Source: an uncultured Lachnospiraceae bacterium (GTDB taxonomy: Bacteria > Bacillota > Clostridia > Lachnospirales > Lachnospiraceae). Taken from it: 39,377 nucleotides of DNA. Positions 1 through 9,986 of this stretch are shown piece after piece; within the stretch, counting starts at the first letter, position 1, and each line of letters starts with the position of its first letter. The notes under the pieces are model-generated. The model was not told the origin of the DNA and did not search any database. It was given only the letters and a program-made list of their open reading frames with translations. The DNA is taken from NCBI GenBank assembly GCA_947177165.1, contig CAMWTP010000050.1, positions 1 to 39,377 on the forward strand, given 5' to 3'. The position numbers were made by a program, and so were the translations under genes.

Positions 1-50
1 GCGCATAATATATATCGGTGAATTTTTGGAATTTTTTATATTATTTCAAA

Positions 51-115
51 AAATTATGTAAATTCCGCAATTTGCCCATATTTGTCAGACAATTATTGTG
101 AAATTTACATAATTT
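51..115 (-). terminator. AT-rich inverted repeat after eno
   Basis: A 14-base perfect inverted repeat (AAATTATGTAAATT at 51-64 and its complement at 102-115) lies 19 bases beyond the eno stop codon. Read on the minus strand the second arm runs into a T-rich tract. The stem has almost no G+C, so termination would be weak; it could also be a processing or regulatory element. The first 50 bases of the window hold no recognisable gene. Confidence 0.4.
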
Positions 116-133
116 GGTTACAATTTGCGATTA

Positions 134-1534
<1,401 letters not shown>

Positions 1535-1676
1535 TCACTTTTTCCTTCGCGCGTGTACCGAACGTAAATCATCTGCTGTCGATTCCATAAAAAACCAGCA
1601 TACAGTGCCCGGCTTGTTATATTTCGATTTCGGCCGCGTGCATCAGGATATCAACTACAGTATTCCCAAAGCACAC

Positions 1677-1719
1677 AAAAAAATACAGAAGAACAAGGAT
1701 TCCCTGTCTCCTGTATTTT
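1677..1719 (-). terminator. Intrinsic terminator of gpmI
   Basis: AAAATACAG (1680-1688) is complementary to CTGTATTTT (1711-1719), and on the minus strand the hairpin is followed by a run of T. It lies 50 bases past the gpmI stop codon. A second, weaker CCGGGCA/TGCTGG stem followed by six T lies near 1586-1610 on the same strand, within the eno leader. Confidence 0.6.
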
Positions 1720-1769
1720 CTGTATATTCTGTGTATTTTCAACAATGGAAGCCCCGCAGGACTTACAGA

Positions 1770-3311
1770 CTACTTGCGCACCAGCAGCGACTTACCTGTC
1801 ATCTCCGCCGGCTGCTGCATTCCCATCGTCTCGATCAGTGTGGGAACAATATCCGCAAGGCATCCGCCCTCGCGCAAAGTGTACGCCGGATCATAGTTCA
1901 CGAGAATAAACGGAACAGGATTCGTCGTATGCGCTGTAAACGGAGCACCTGTCTCATAGTCAACCAGCTGCTCTGCATTGCCATGGTCAGCGCAGATAAA
2001 CAATGTGCCATTCACCTCAAGCACTGCCTCCACAGCCTTTCCTACACACTCGTCAACCGCCTCCACAGCCTTGATCGCTGCCTCCTCTACACCTGTATGA
2101 CCTACCATGTCAGGGTTTGCGAAGTTGATGATGATCACATCGTATTTGCCGGACCGGATCGCATCAGTAAGCTTGTCGCACACTGTATAAGCGCTCATCT
2201 CCGGTTTCAGATCATACGTGGCAACCTCTTTCGGGGAGGGTACAAGCACTCTGTCCTCACCATCGTTTGGCTCCTCCACACCGCCGTTAAAGAAGAACGT
2301 AACATGGGCATACTTCTCTGTCTCCGCGATTCTTGCCTGTGTCATATTGTTTGCAGCAAGCCACTCGCCAAAGGTGTTGGTCACGGAAATCTTGTGGAAC
2401 GCGACAGACTTGTTTGGAATCGTCGGGTCGTAGTCTGAGAAGCACACATATTTCAGGTCAAGTCTCTTTCTGTCAAAGCCCTTGAAATCATCATCGCAGA
2501 ACGCTCTGGTAATCTCCCTTGCACGGTCCGGTCTGAAGTTAAAGAAAATAATCGAATCGCCATCCTTGATTGTCGCGATGGCTTTTCCATTCTCTGCCAC
2601 CACTGTGGGAAGCACGAACTCATCTGTCTTGTCATTGTCATAAGACTGCTGGATTCCTGCCGGGCCGGACGCTGCCTGTTCACCGATTCCCTCTGTCATT
2701 GCCGCGTAAGCCTTCTGCACGCGGTCGTAGTTATTGTCCCTGTCCATCGCATAGTAGCGCCCCATGACAGATGCGATTCTGCCGACGCCGATCTCTGCCA
2801 TCTTTGCCTCGAGTTCCTCCGCGAAACCTTTTCCTGACGCGGGAGGTGTGTCACGTCCGTCGAGGAAACAGTGTACATAGACATCTGACAGTCCGTTTCT
2901 CTTCGCAAGCTCCAGCAGTCCGTATAAGTGCGTATTGTGGCTGTGAACGCCGCCGTCTGACAAAAGTCCGAACAAATGAAGCGCAGAATTCTTTGCCTTG
3001 CAGTTTTCAACCGCCTCCATCAAGGCAGGATTCTCAAAAAAAGTGCCATCCTGTATTTCTTTTGTGATTCGTGTAAGCTCCTGGTACACGATTCTTCCGG
3101 CACCCATATTCAAATGCCCTACCTCAGAGTTACCCATCTGTCCGTCGGGAAGCCCTACCGCCATACCGCTTGCATTTCCCTTCACAAACGGATACTCCTT
3201 CATCAGCCTGTCCATGACAGGTGTTTTGCCAAGTGCCACGGCATTGTGCTCTGTCTTCTCATTTAACCCATAACCGTCAAGAATCATTAACACTGTCGTC
3301 TTCTTGCTCAT
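1770..3311 (-). CDS. gpmI: 2,3-bisphosphoglycerate-independent phosphoglycerate mutase
   Basis: Interconverts 3- and 2-phosphoglycerate with two Mn ions and a phosphoserine intermediate, in the cytosol. The 513-residue length is typical of the alkaline-phosphatase superfamily iPGM. The N-terminal LMILDGYG carries metal ligand Asp12. The catalytic Ser62 sits in [26 protein letters not shown] and the C-terminal CADHGNAEQ and AHTTNPVPF segments supply further substrate and metal ligands. The ATG is preceded by AAAGGAGA. It lies upstream of eno on the same strand, matching pathway order, with a terminator between the two. Confidence 0.98.
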   Translation of the reverse strand: MSKKTTVLMILDGYGLNEKTEHNAVALGKTPVMDRLMKEYPFVKGNASGMAVGLPDGQMGNSEVGHLNMGAGRIVYQELTRITKEIQDGTFFENPALMEAVENCKAKNSALHLFGLLSDGGVHSHNTHLYGLLELAKRNGLSDVYVHCFLDGRDTPPASGKGFAEELEAKMAEIGVGRIASVMGRYYAMDRDNNYDRVQKAYAAMTEGIGEQAASGPAGIQQSYDNDKTDEFVLPTVVAENGKAIATIKDGDSIIFFNFRPDRAREITRAFCDDDFKGFDRKRLDLKYVCFSDYDPTIPNKSVAFHKISVTNTFGEWLAANNMTQARIAETEKYAHVTFFFNGGVEEPNDGEDRVLVPSPKEVATYDLKPEMSAYTVCDKLTDAIRSGKYDVIIINFANPDMVGHTGVEEAAIKAVEAVDECVGKAVEAVLEVNGTLFICADHGNAEQLVDYETGAPFTAHTTNPVPFILVNYDPAYTLREGGCLADIVPTLIETMGMQQPAEMTGKSLLVRK

Positions 3312-3463
3312 TTCTCATTCTCCTTTTCTATATCTATATTTTCGTGATGCTCTGCCTGTATAATAAATGGAAAGCGGCAGAACCTGTGATGCATTTAAAC
3401 CAATACACTCGTTTAAAGTATACACTTTTTTCTAAATATGCGCAATAATTAAGTGAGATGACT

Positions 3464-6022
3464 TCACACAAATTCGCACGCACATCCCGTTTTTTTCAGA
3501 AAAACCTCCGCAACTGCCTCCCTCTGTTCCACATCTGCGTCCCCTGTGGTCTTCACCACAACCGTCCTCCGTTCTGAGATATACGACGGATTCCTGGCAA
3601 GTACCACTCCATGCTCCGCGCAAAGTGTCCTGACCACCTGAAACAAGGCATTCTGATTTACCTTGTCAGCAATGCGAATCCGCCACCCGATCTGATTTGC
3701 TGTCTCCTGCAGTATTTCCCGGTACCGAAGGCCAACCACCGGGGAGACAAAGCTAAATTCCAGGTATTTTCCCCGCTCATCCTGACGGATGCTTTTCTTT
3801 TCAATCTGATCTGGAAACGAATCAAAATTTTGTTCGATGCAGGAAAAGGCAAGGTTCTGCTCTGTAGGATGCATTGACGCATCGCGCGGCACAAATTCCA
3901 TGTCGGATTTTTCCCCGGCTGCATCATTGCCCACGGCAGAAATCTTCTCCGCGCCTGCATCGCTCAGGCACTTTCCATTCACACACAGATGCCATCCTGT
4001 CTGCCGGAAAAATGCCTCTGCAGCTGCCGAATCCCCGTCTCCGGCAGCAGACACAGTCACTGCATACTGTTTTCGCTCCACATAATAGGACACTTTCTGC
4101 AGCCTGTCCCCAAACGCCGCATACAGCATGCTGCCAGCGGCACTGTGATTCATGGAAGGATTGACGCTGATCGTCCAGCCTGTCCTTTCCTGAAACGCCC
4201 CTGCCCCTTTCTGGAACGATACCCTGTCGATACTGTCTGGATAGTCAAACTGCAGGACGGCCTCGCGCCTTTCCGGATAGTATCCAATCTTGCGGTATGT
4301 AAATGCTGCAAAAATTTCCTGTATCTGAATCTCCACATCCTGTATGGTCTGCTCCCTTGGTGCCAGCGCCTTCTCGATATCCTCCTGGGAATTTGCCTCA
4401 AATAAAAACAATTGTCGGGCATTTTGTGAGAAATACGGACTTCCCGCCAAAATCTCCTGCATTTTCTGCAGCACTTCCTCCTCCTGCTGCCGCCCATACC
4501 AGATGACAGCCAGCTGGGACACCGGAAACTTTCTGCCGCTGTAATGTTCACGCCAGTATTCCCACAAAATCATGCCGTCCTCCGCAGTGAAAGCATGGGG
4601 TTTCTGCATGGTACAGGGCAATGTATTGTCCAGCTGCCGGCGCTTCTTTCGAATCTCCACATCATACACCTGCCCGCATTCCGGCAGATAAATGTGCCGG
4701 CGATAATCCTCCTTTACCAGCTCCTTCCCATAATCCCGGATGGTCTCCGCATTTCCATGCACCAGAAACACCTTGCGCGCAGACAACCGCTCCAGCAGCG
4801 CCGTGATTTCTGATTTGTCACCATGCGCGGAAAGTCCAACCTGTTCGATGCGGCATTTCACAGGAAGTGTCGTCCCGTCCAGGGTGATTTTCCGCTCCTC
4901 CTGTCCTTCCAGCAGGTTCATCAGCTGCCTTCCCGGCGACTCCTCATCCTGGTATCCGGTGATGATAACACATGCGTTGTCAGACTGTACAAGCTTTTTT
5001 GCATACTGCATACTCGGTCCCCCGGTCAGCATGCCGGAGCTGGACACGATGACTGCTGCCCCTTTCCTGTCCAGAAGCTCCTCCCTGTTCTCCATGGGCG
5101 CCACCGGCTGGATTTCTTTCGTGTAAAATGGCTCACCGCCCCGCAGAATCCGTTTTCCCAGCGCATTTTTGAGAAATGTCGGATTGCGGGTGTAGACAAT
5201 GTTGATATCCCGCACCATGCCGTCTACGTACACCGGGACAGCCGGAATTTCCCCATTCTGGATCGCCGCACGCAGGATCAGCAGCACCTCCTGCGACCGC
5301 CCCAGCGCAAAGGCTGGAATCAACACCTTCTGTCCGCTCTCAACACATTCCCGCACCAGCTCCACCAGACGACGCTCCTCCACCTGTCTGTTGGCGTGCA
5401 GCCTGTTTCCGTAAGTCGTCTCCACAATGGCGACATCCGGCCGGAGCTTTGGGATATGAATCCCCTCGATCGTCCGCTGTGAAAAGGCGGCAAAATCCCC
5501 AGAATAGAACAGCGTCCCCTCCTCCGTGGCGAGATAGGCGCACGCTGCCCCCGCAATATGCCCCGCCGGATAGAATGTCAGCCGGACATCGTCCGCTATC
5601 ACCTGCTCTGTCTGATAGCGGACCGGCGTGATGCGTCCGAGCATGTCAAGCACATCCTGCTCTGTGTAATGCGGAATTTCATCCTCGCGGTATGCCATAA
5701 TTTTCAGACTGTCGTAGAGCAGCACGCGCGTCAGCTCAGCCGTCATGACCGTCATATAGATGCGCGCGTCCGGATACGCCTTGCTGATGATCGGAAGTGT
5801 CCCGATATGATCCATATGCGCATGGCTGACGATCATCGCGTCCACACCGCCCTGATCCTGTATCGTTCTAAAATCCGGCAGCGGATCTTTTCCCCCGGAC
5901 TGCCGGATTCCACTGTCAAACAGAAAGCGTTTTCCCGCCGCTTTCACATAAATGCAGCTTGCGCCAATTTCCATGGCTCCGCCCAGAAAATGAAACTCCA
6001 TATTTCCATCTTCCCCTTTCAT
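3464..6022 (-). CDS. Beta-CASP metallo-beta-lactamase nuclease with duplicated C-terminal module
   Basis: Predicted Zn-dependent RNA/DNA-processing nuclease of the CPSF73-like/RMMBL group. The MBL part shows SHAHMDH, the GDFAAFS Asp and TTYGNR. The beta-CASP part shows PAFALGRSQE, SSSGMLTGGP and TGYQDEESPGRQ. VGLSAHGD and FLVHGN correspond to the final RMMBL motifs. This core ends near residue 450. About 400 further residues follow, containing two related units of about 100 residues (DNA about 3970-4265 and 3467-3765) sharing TGW-x-I/V, ER and GDxD patterns. ATG 6022 has GCGGAG five bases upstream. ATG 6001 (MEFHFLGG) is an alternative, and a TTG at 6046 is unlikely because the predicted transcript would begin only about 4 bases before it. 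It may act in RNA processing; the substrate is unknown. Confidence 0.85.
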   Translation of the reverse strand: MKGEDGNMEFHFLGGAMEIGASCIYVKAAGKRFLFDSGIRQSGGKDPLPDFRTIQDQGGVDAMIVSHAHMDHIGTLPIISKAYPDARIYMTVMTAELTRVLLYDSLKIMAYREDEIPHYTEQDVLDMLGRITPVRYQTEQVIADDVRLTFYPAGHIAGAACAYLATEEGTLFYSGDFAAFSQRTIEGIHIPKLRPDVAIVETTYGNRLHANRQVEERRLVELVRECVESGQKVLIPAFALGRSQEVLLILRAAIQNGEIPAVPVYVDGMVRDINIVYTRNPTFLKNALGKRILRGGEPFYTKEIQPVAPMENREELLDRKGAAVIVSSSGMLTGGPSMQYAKKLVQSDNACVIITGYQDEESPGRQLMNLLEGQEERKITLDGTTLPVKCRIEQVGLSAHGDKSEITALLERLSARKVFLVHGNAETIRDYGKELVKEDYRRHIYLPECGQVYDVEIRKKRRQLDNTLPCTMQKPHAFTAEDGMILWEYWREHYSGRKFPVSQLAVIWYGRQQEEEVLQKMQEILAGSPYFSQNARQLFLFEANSQEDIEKALAPREQTIQDVEIQIQEIFAAFTYRKIGYYPERREAVLQFDYPDSIDRVSFQKGAGAFQERTGWTISVNPSMNHSAAGSMLYAAFGDRLQKVSYYVERKQYAVTVSAAGDGDSAAAEAFFRQTGWHLCVNGKCLSDAGAEKISAVGNDAAGEKSDMEFVPRDASMHPTEQNLAFSCIEQNFDSFPDQIEKKSIRQDERGKYLEFSFVSPVVGLRYREILQETANQIGWRIRIADKVNQNALFQVVRTLCAEHGVVLARNPSYISERRTVVVKTTGDADVEQREAVAEVFLKKTGCACEFV

Positions 6023-6055
6023 AAAAACTCCGCTTTTTCCTGTCAAATCCTCTCT

Positions 6056-6084
6056 ATGATATCATCTTTCCAGAAAACTGTAAA
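6056..6084 (-). promoter_or_regulatory. Sigma-A promoter of the beta-CASP nuclease gene
   Basis: TTTACA (complement of 6079-6084), 17-base spacer, TATCAT (complement of 6056-6061). It is back to back with the exporter promoter at 6092-6120 and fits a start codon at 6022 or 6001. Confidence 0.6.
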
Positions 6085-6091
6085 TAAATAG

Positions 6092-6120
6092 TTGACAACC
6101 CCTCAAAATAAGAGTATGTT
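6092..6120 (+). promoter_or_regulatory. Consensus promoter of the ABC exporter operon
   Basis: TTGACA (6092-6097), exactly 17 bases, TATGTT (6115-6120). Transcription is predicted to start near 6127, giving a leader of about 285 bases before the first exporter gene. The strength of the promoter suggests that control is exerted after initiation, at the terminator at 6320-6351. Confidence 0.8.
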
Positions 6121-6193
6121 ATATAAAGTAACCATTAACTGCATTTGTTGGAAATAATAACAAGTGCACACAGCCAGGAAAGGAGGTAGTTCT

Positions 6194-6280
6194 ATGTCTA
6201 ACAAGTTCAGAAATACAACAACAACTTCAATTATAATGTTATACAATCGTAAAATTATCTCCGGGGTATCTTGTATTTGA
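6194..6280 (+). CDS. 28-residue leader peptide upstream of ABC exporter
   Basis: A short open frame beginning ATG TCT AAC AAG and ending at TGA 6278-6280. It has an excellent ribosome binding site (AAAGGAGG, seven bases before ATG), better than most genes in the window. The peptide reads MSNKFRNTTTTSIIMLY followed by NRKIISGVSCI; codons 8-11 are four consecutive Thr codons. It sits between a consensus promoter and an intrinsic terminator, ahead of a drug-exporter-type ABC pair. This is the arrangement of bmrB upstream of bmrCD in Bacillus subtilis, where antibiotic-stalled ribosomes permit read-through. No sequence similarity to BmrB is claimed. The peptide probably acts in cis through its translation. 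Confidence 0.7.
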   Translation: MSNKFRNTTTTSIIMLYNRKIISGVSCI

Positions 6281-6319
6281 TCAAATGCATTTTATAGCAA
6301 ATGATTTCATTGTCATTTG

Positions 6320-6351
6320 ACCTCATGGTGATTTTACCATGAGGTTTTTTT
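6320..6351 (+). terminator. Intrinsic terminator/attenuator before ABC exporter
   Basis: ACCTCATGGT (6320-6329) pairs perfectly with ACCATGAGGT (6336-6345), with a GATTTT loop and seven T at 6345-6351. It lies 39 bases after the leader-peptide stop codon and 60 bases before the first exporter ATG, so it is placed to attenuate the operon. Candidate competing pairings are GTAAAAT 6249-6255 with ATTTTAC 6331-6337, and two copies of CAAATG (6282, 6298) competing for CATTTG at 6314-6319. Confidence 0.9.
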
Positions 6352-6411
6352 GTACCTTTTTTGCTTTGATTATTACACCGGGGAACAATTCGGGGGAGGG
6401 AACGATTTTTT

Positions 6412-8184
6412 ATGAGAAAGAAACTATCAACTTACATCTGGGAATACAAATGGCACTATCTTTTTGCCATTGCATCGCTGATCATCAGTGTTTCCCTTGA
6501 TATGCTGGCGCCGATGCTCACCATGCATATCATCGACGATGTGATACTGGGCGGCAATCTCGCAATCCTGCCCTATCTGCTGGGCGGTATTCTGATTGTC
6601 GGCATCGGCCGCTGCATTTTTCAGTATACAAAGGAATACACCTTTGACAAGGTGGGCTCGTCCATCGGCTCAGACATGCGCAAGAATCTGTTTGACCACA
6701 TCCAGAGTCTGAGCAGCAGCTTTTTTGACAAGACCAACACCGGGGAGCTCATGGCGCGCGTCAAGGACGATATCGACAGGATATGGAACACTTTGTCCTA
6801 TGTGAGCATGCTCATCATAGAAGTGATTTTCCACACCTGTGTCGTGCTCTTCTGCATGTACCGGCTTCACGCACCGCTTGCCGTCATACCGACGATCGCC
6901 ATGCTGCTGTCCGCTCTGATCGCTGTCGGCATGGAGCGCCATCTCGGTTCTGTCTACGAGGATATCAGCGAGGAAAACGCCGTCCTCAATACGGTAGCGG
7001 AGGAAAATCTTGCCGGCGTGCGCACTGTAAAGGCATTTGCCCGGGAAAAGTTTGAGATCAATAAATTCCTGTCGCACAACCAGCGCTACTATGAGCTCAA
7101 CATGAAACAGTCAAAAGTGTTTGTGCGCTACTACCCGTACCTGCAGATTATCACAAAACTTCTGCCCATGATCATGCTCCTGCTTGGCGGACGCCTTGTT
7201 ATCCAGGGGACAATTACATTAGGCGTACTGGGAGCCTTTCTCGAGTACTCCAACAACATCGTATGGCCTATGGAAATGCTCGGCTGGCTGTCAAACGACT
7301 TCTCGGCGGGTATTGCCTCCAACAAAAAGATTGTCAAAATCTATGAACAGAAGCCTGTCATCACTGAGGCTGAGAACCCTGTCACTCTGGATCATGTGCA
7401 GGGCGGAATTGCATTTTCCCATGTCTCCTTCCACAAAGAAGATATGCATGAAATCCTTCATGATATCACCTTTGAGGCTGCACCTGGCTCTACTATCGGC
7501 ATCATGGGCGCTACAGGCGCTGGAAAAACCTCAGTAATACAATTGCTGCAGAGACTGTACGACGCCACCGACGGCTGCATCCGGCTCGACGGTGTTGACA
7601 TCAGAAAGCTGTCCTTAAAGCAGCTTCGCAGCAGCATTTCCATTGTCATGCAGGACGTTTTTCTGTTCTCAGATACCATCAACGAAAACGTAAAGCTCGG
7701 CAAAAGGGAATACATCGATGAGGCGATCGTGCGCAAAGCTTCCAGGGACGCGCAGGCGAGCAGCTTCATCGAAAAGATGCCTGATGCGTACGAGACTGTC
7801 ATCGGTGAACGCGGTGTCGGACTTTCGGGCGGACAGAAACAGCGCATCAGCATTGCAAGGGCTCTCGCAAAACACACGCCAATCCTGATTATGGACGACT
7901 CGACATCCGCTCTGGACATGGAGACAGAGCACGAGATTCAGAAGACGCTCAAAGCGCTGCCTGACACCACGAAACTGATTATCGCACACCGCATCAGCGC
8001 TGTGCGCCACGCGGACGAAATCATTGTCCTAGAGAACGGTTCGATTGCAGAGCGCGGGACACATGACGTACTTCTCGCCAAAAAAGGATTATACTATACC
8101 ACCTATGTATCGCAGTACGGTGAACCAGCTGATTCCGGCAAACCGGCTGCAATCGGGGAAGGAGGTGCTTATTATGGCAATTAA
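6412..8184 (+). CDS. ABC exporter half-transporter, degenerate-site subunit
   Basis: Membrane exporter subunit with an N-terminal six-helix transmembrane domain (about 1-300) and a C-terminal nucleotide-binding domain. Walker A GATGAGKT is near residue 366, LSGGQ near 471 and Walker B IMDD near 493-496, with H-loop His about 526. The residue after the Walker B Asp is Asp instead of the catalytic Glu, as in the degenerate subunit of heterodimeric exporters such as LmrC and TM287. The partner supplies the intact Glu. A GGGGGAGGG ribosome binding site precedes the ATG. The last 11 bases overlap the next gene, implying coupled translation. A multidrug or peptide substrate is plausible from the family; the substrate itself cannot be read from sequence. 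Confidence 0.93.
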   Translation: MRKKLSTYIWEYKWHYLFAIASLIISVSLDMLAPMLTMHIIDDVILGGNLAILPYLLGGILIVGIGRCIFQYTKEYTFDKVGSSIGSDMRKNLFDHIQSLSSSFFDKTNTGELMARVKDDIDRIWNTLSYVSMLIIEVIFHTCVVLFCMYRLHAPLAVIPTIAMLLSALIAVGMERHLGSVYEDISEENAVLNTVAEENLAGVRTVKAFAREKFEINKFLSHNQRYYELNMKQSKVFVRYYPYLQIITKLLPMIMLLLGGRLVIQGTITLGVLGAFLEYSNNIVWPMEMLGWLSNDFSAGIASNKKIVKIYEQKPVITEAENPVTLDHVQGGIAFSHVSFHKEDMHEILHDITFEAAPGSTIGIMGATGAGKTSVIQLLQRLYDATDGCIRLDGVDIRKLSLKQLRSSISIVMQDVFLFSDTINENVKLGKREYIDEAIVRKASRDAQASSFIEKMPDAYETVIGERGVGLSGGQKQRISIARALAKHTPILIMDDSTSALDMETEHEIQKTLKALPDTTKLIIAHRISAVRHADEIIVLENGSIAERGTHDVLLAKKGLYYTTYVSQYGEPADSGKPAAIGEGGAYYGN

Positions 8185-9952
8185 TTCCTACAGGGAAGAC
8201 GAAAACCTACGGGAAGTGAGCAAAATCAAAACACTGGGCAGACTGTTTGCTTATCTGCTCTCACACAAGGTTTCCATCATTGCAGTGCTGTTTATCATGG
8301 CGTACTGCGTATGTGTAAGCCTTGTAAACCCATTAATCATAGAATCTGCCATTGATAACCACATTTCAGTCAGCGATTATACAGGCCTGTACCGGCTTGC
8401 AGCAATCGCCCTTGTATTAAATGGCATTCTTATTATTTTAGTGAAAGCCCGCATGTACATCATGGCGAAAGTGTGCAATAAGGTGCTTGTCACGATCCGG
8501 CAGCAGCTCTACACTCATATACAGACGCTTGACTTCAAGTTTTTTGACAGCCGCCCGACCGGAAAGATCCTCGCACGTATCATCGGGGACATCAACTCAT
8601 TAAAGGACGTGCTGTCAAACAGCGTTACAACCCTGATACCGGACTTTATCACAATCTGCGCGGTAGTCTGTATTATGTTTATCAAGAATGCAAAACTTGC
8701 TGCCGCTGCACTGATCACCATCCCCCTCATGATTGTCGGGGTATGGTTTATACAGGTGCGCTCCCACAAGCGCTGGCAGATTTTCCGGAAAAAGTCATCC
8801 AATCTCAACGCCTTTGTGCATGAGGATTTGTCGGGCATTCGTATTATACAGAGTTTTACAGCCGAGGACGAGACCAAAGAGACCTTCCGCACGCTTGTCG
8901 ACGAGCATCAGCGCTCTTTCATGGACGCGGTGCTGTACGCGGATTCCTTTGGCTCTGTGGTGGATTTCTGCTGGGGACTTGGAAGTGTTTCCTTGTGGTT
9001 CACAGGTATCATGATTCTCGGAGTCGACAAGGTATCAGTGGGAACACTGATCGCGTTCGGCACATATATCTCGATGTTCTGGCAGCCGATTATGAACCTG
9101 AGCAACTTTTACAACCAGCTGATCACCAACATTTCCGGCGCAGAGCGTATTTTTGAGATACTGGATACCGGCGCAGAGATCGTGGATGCCGAGGGCGTGA
9201 CGCAGATGCCTGAGATTGTCGGAGCCGTTGACTTTGAGCATGTCGGCTTCTCGTATGAGGAGGGTACCGATGTACTAAATGATGTGAGCTTCCATATCAA
9301 TCCTGGCGAGACAATCGCCCTTGTGGGACCTACCGGTGCCGGAAAAACGACAATCGTAAATTTAATCAGCCGTTTCTACGATATACAGAGGGGTGTAATC
9401 AAGATTGACGGACACGACATTAAGAGTGTCAGTATCGAGAGTCTCCGTCAGCAGATGGGCATTATGACACAGGACAATTTTCTGTTTACAGGGACAATCC
9501 GTGAAAATATTGCCTACGGGAAACTAGATGCGACGGACGAGGAGATCATCGCCGCAGCAAAAGCTGTACACGCACATGATTTTATCACCAAACTCCCTGA
9601 CGGCTACAACACAAAACTCGAGGAACGCGGCGGCGGTCTGTCCGTCGGACAAAAACAGCTGCTCGCCTTCGCCCGCACAATGGTCAGTATGCCTAAAATA
9701 CTGATTTTGGACGAGGCGACATCGAGTATTGACACCAAGACGGAGCTGCTGGTGCAGGACGGCATCGAGGCCCTCTTAAAGGGACGTACCTCCTTTGTCA
9801 TCGCACACCGCCTGTCCACGATTCAGAAAGCTGACCGCATCTTTGTCATCGATAATGGCGGGATTGTGGAGGAAGGAAACGCCAAAGAACTCATGGCAAA
9901 GAGAGGCGCTTACTACAGACTCTACACTGCGCAGCTTCAGGATGTTGTATAA
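8174..9952 (+). CDS. ABC exporter half-transporter, catalytic-site subunit
   Basis: Second half of the heterodimeric exporter, about 592 residues. Six predicted membrane helices are followed by a nucleotide-binding domain with Walker A GPTGAGKT (residues 385-392), Walker B ILDE with the canonical Glu (D513, E514) and H-loop AHRLST. Its signature is LSVGQ instead of LSGGQ. Thus the site formed by this Walker A/B and the partner LSGGQ is intact, while the opposite site is degenerate on both faces. The ATG at 8174 is chosen because AAGGAGG lies eight bases upstream; an upstream in-frame ATG at 8045 would overlap the first gene by 140 bases. A strong terminator follows directly. Confidence 0.93.
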   Translation: MAINSYREDENLREVSKIKTLGRLFAYLLSHKVSIIAVLFIMAYCVCVSLVNPLIIESAIDNHISVSDYTGLYRLAAIALVLNGILIILVKARMYIMAKVCNKVLVTIRQQLYTHIQTLDFKFFDSRPTGKILARIIGDINSLKDVLSNSVTTLIPDFITICAVVCIMFIKNAKLAAAALITIPLMIVGVWFIQVRSHKRWQIFRKKSSNLNAFVHEDLSGIRIIQSFTAEDETKETFRTLVDEHQRSFMDAVLYADSFGSVVDFCWGLGSVSLWFTGIMILGVDKVSVGTLIAFGTYISMFWQPIMNLSNFYNQLITNISGAERIFEILDTGAEIVDAEGVTQMPEIVGAVDFEHVGFSYEEGTDVLNDVSFHINPGETIALVGPTGAGKTTIVNLISRFYDIQRGVIKIDGHDIKSVSIESLRQQMGIMTQDNFLFTGTIRENIAYGKLDATDEEIIAAAKAVHAHDFITKLPDGYNTKLEERGGGLSVGQKQLLAFARTMVSMPKILILDEATSSIDTKTELLVQDGIEALLKGRTSFVIAHRLSTIQKADRIFVIDNGGIVEEGNAKELMAKRGAYYRLYTAQLQDVV

Positions 9953-9986
9953 AAATAAGCAGGCAAACGCCTGCTTATTTTTATTA
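9952..9986. terminator. Bidirectional terminator between convergent operons
   Basis: AAAATAAGCAGGC (9952-9964), AAAC loop, GCCTGCTTATTTT (9969-9981): a perfect 13-base stem with T-runs on both strands. It ends the exporter operon on the plus strand and the serine hydrolase operon on the minus strand. Confidence 0.9.

Noticed and set aside
6215..6226. Four Thr codons in the exporter leader peptide as a classical threonine attenuator
   Set aside because: The downstream genes are an ABC exporter, not threonine biosynthesis, and thrC elsewhere in the window lacks such a leader. Stalling by antibiotics is the more economical idea.
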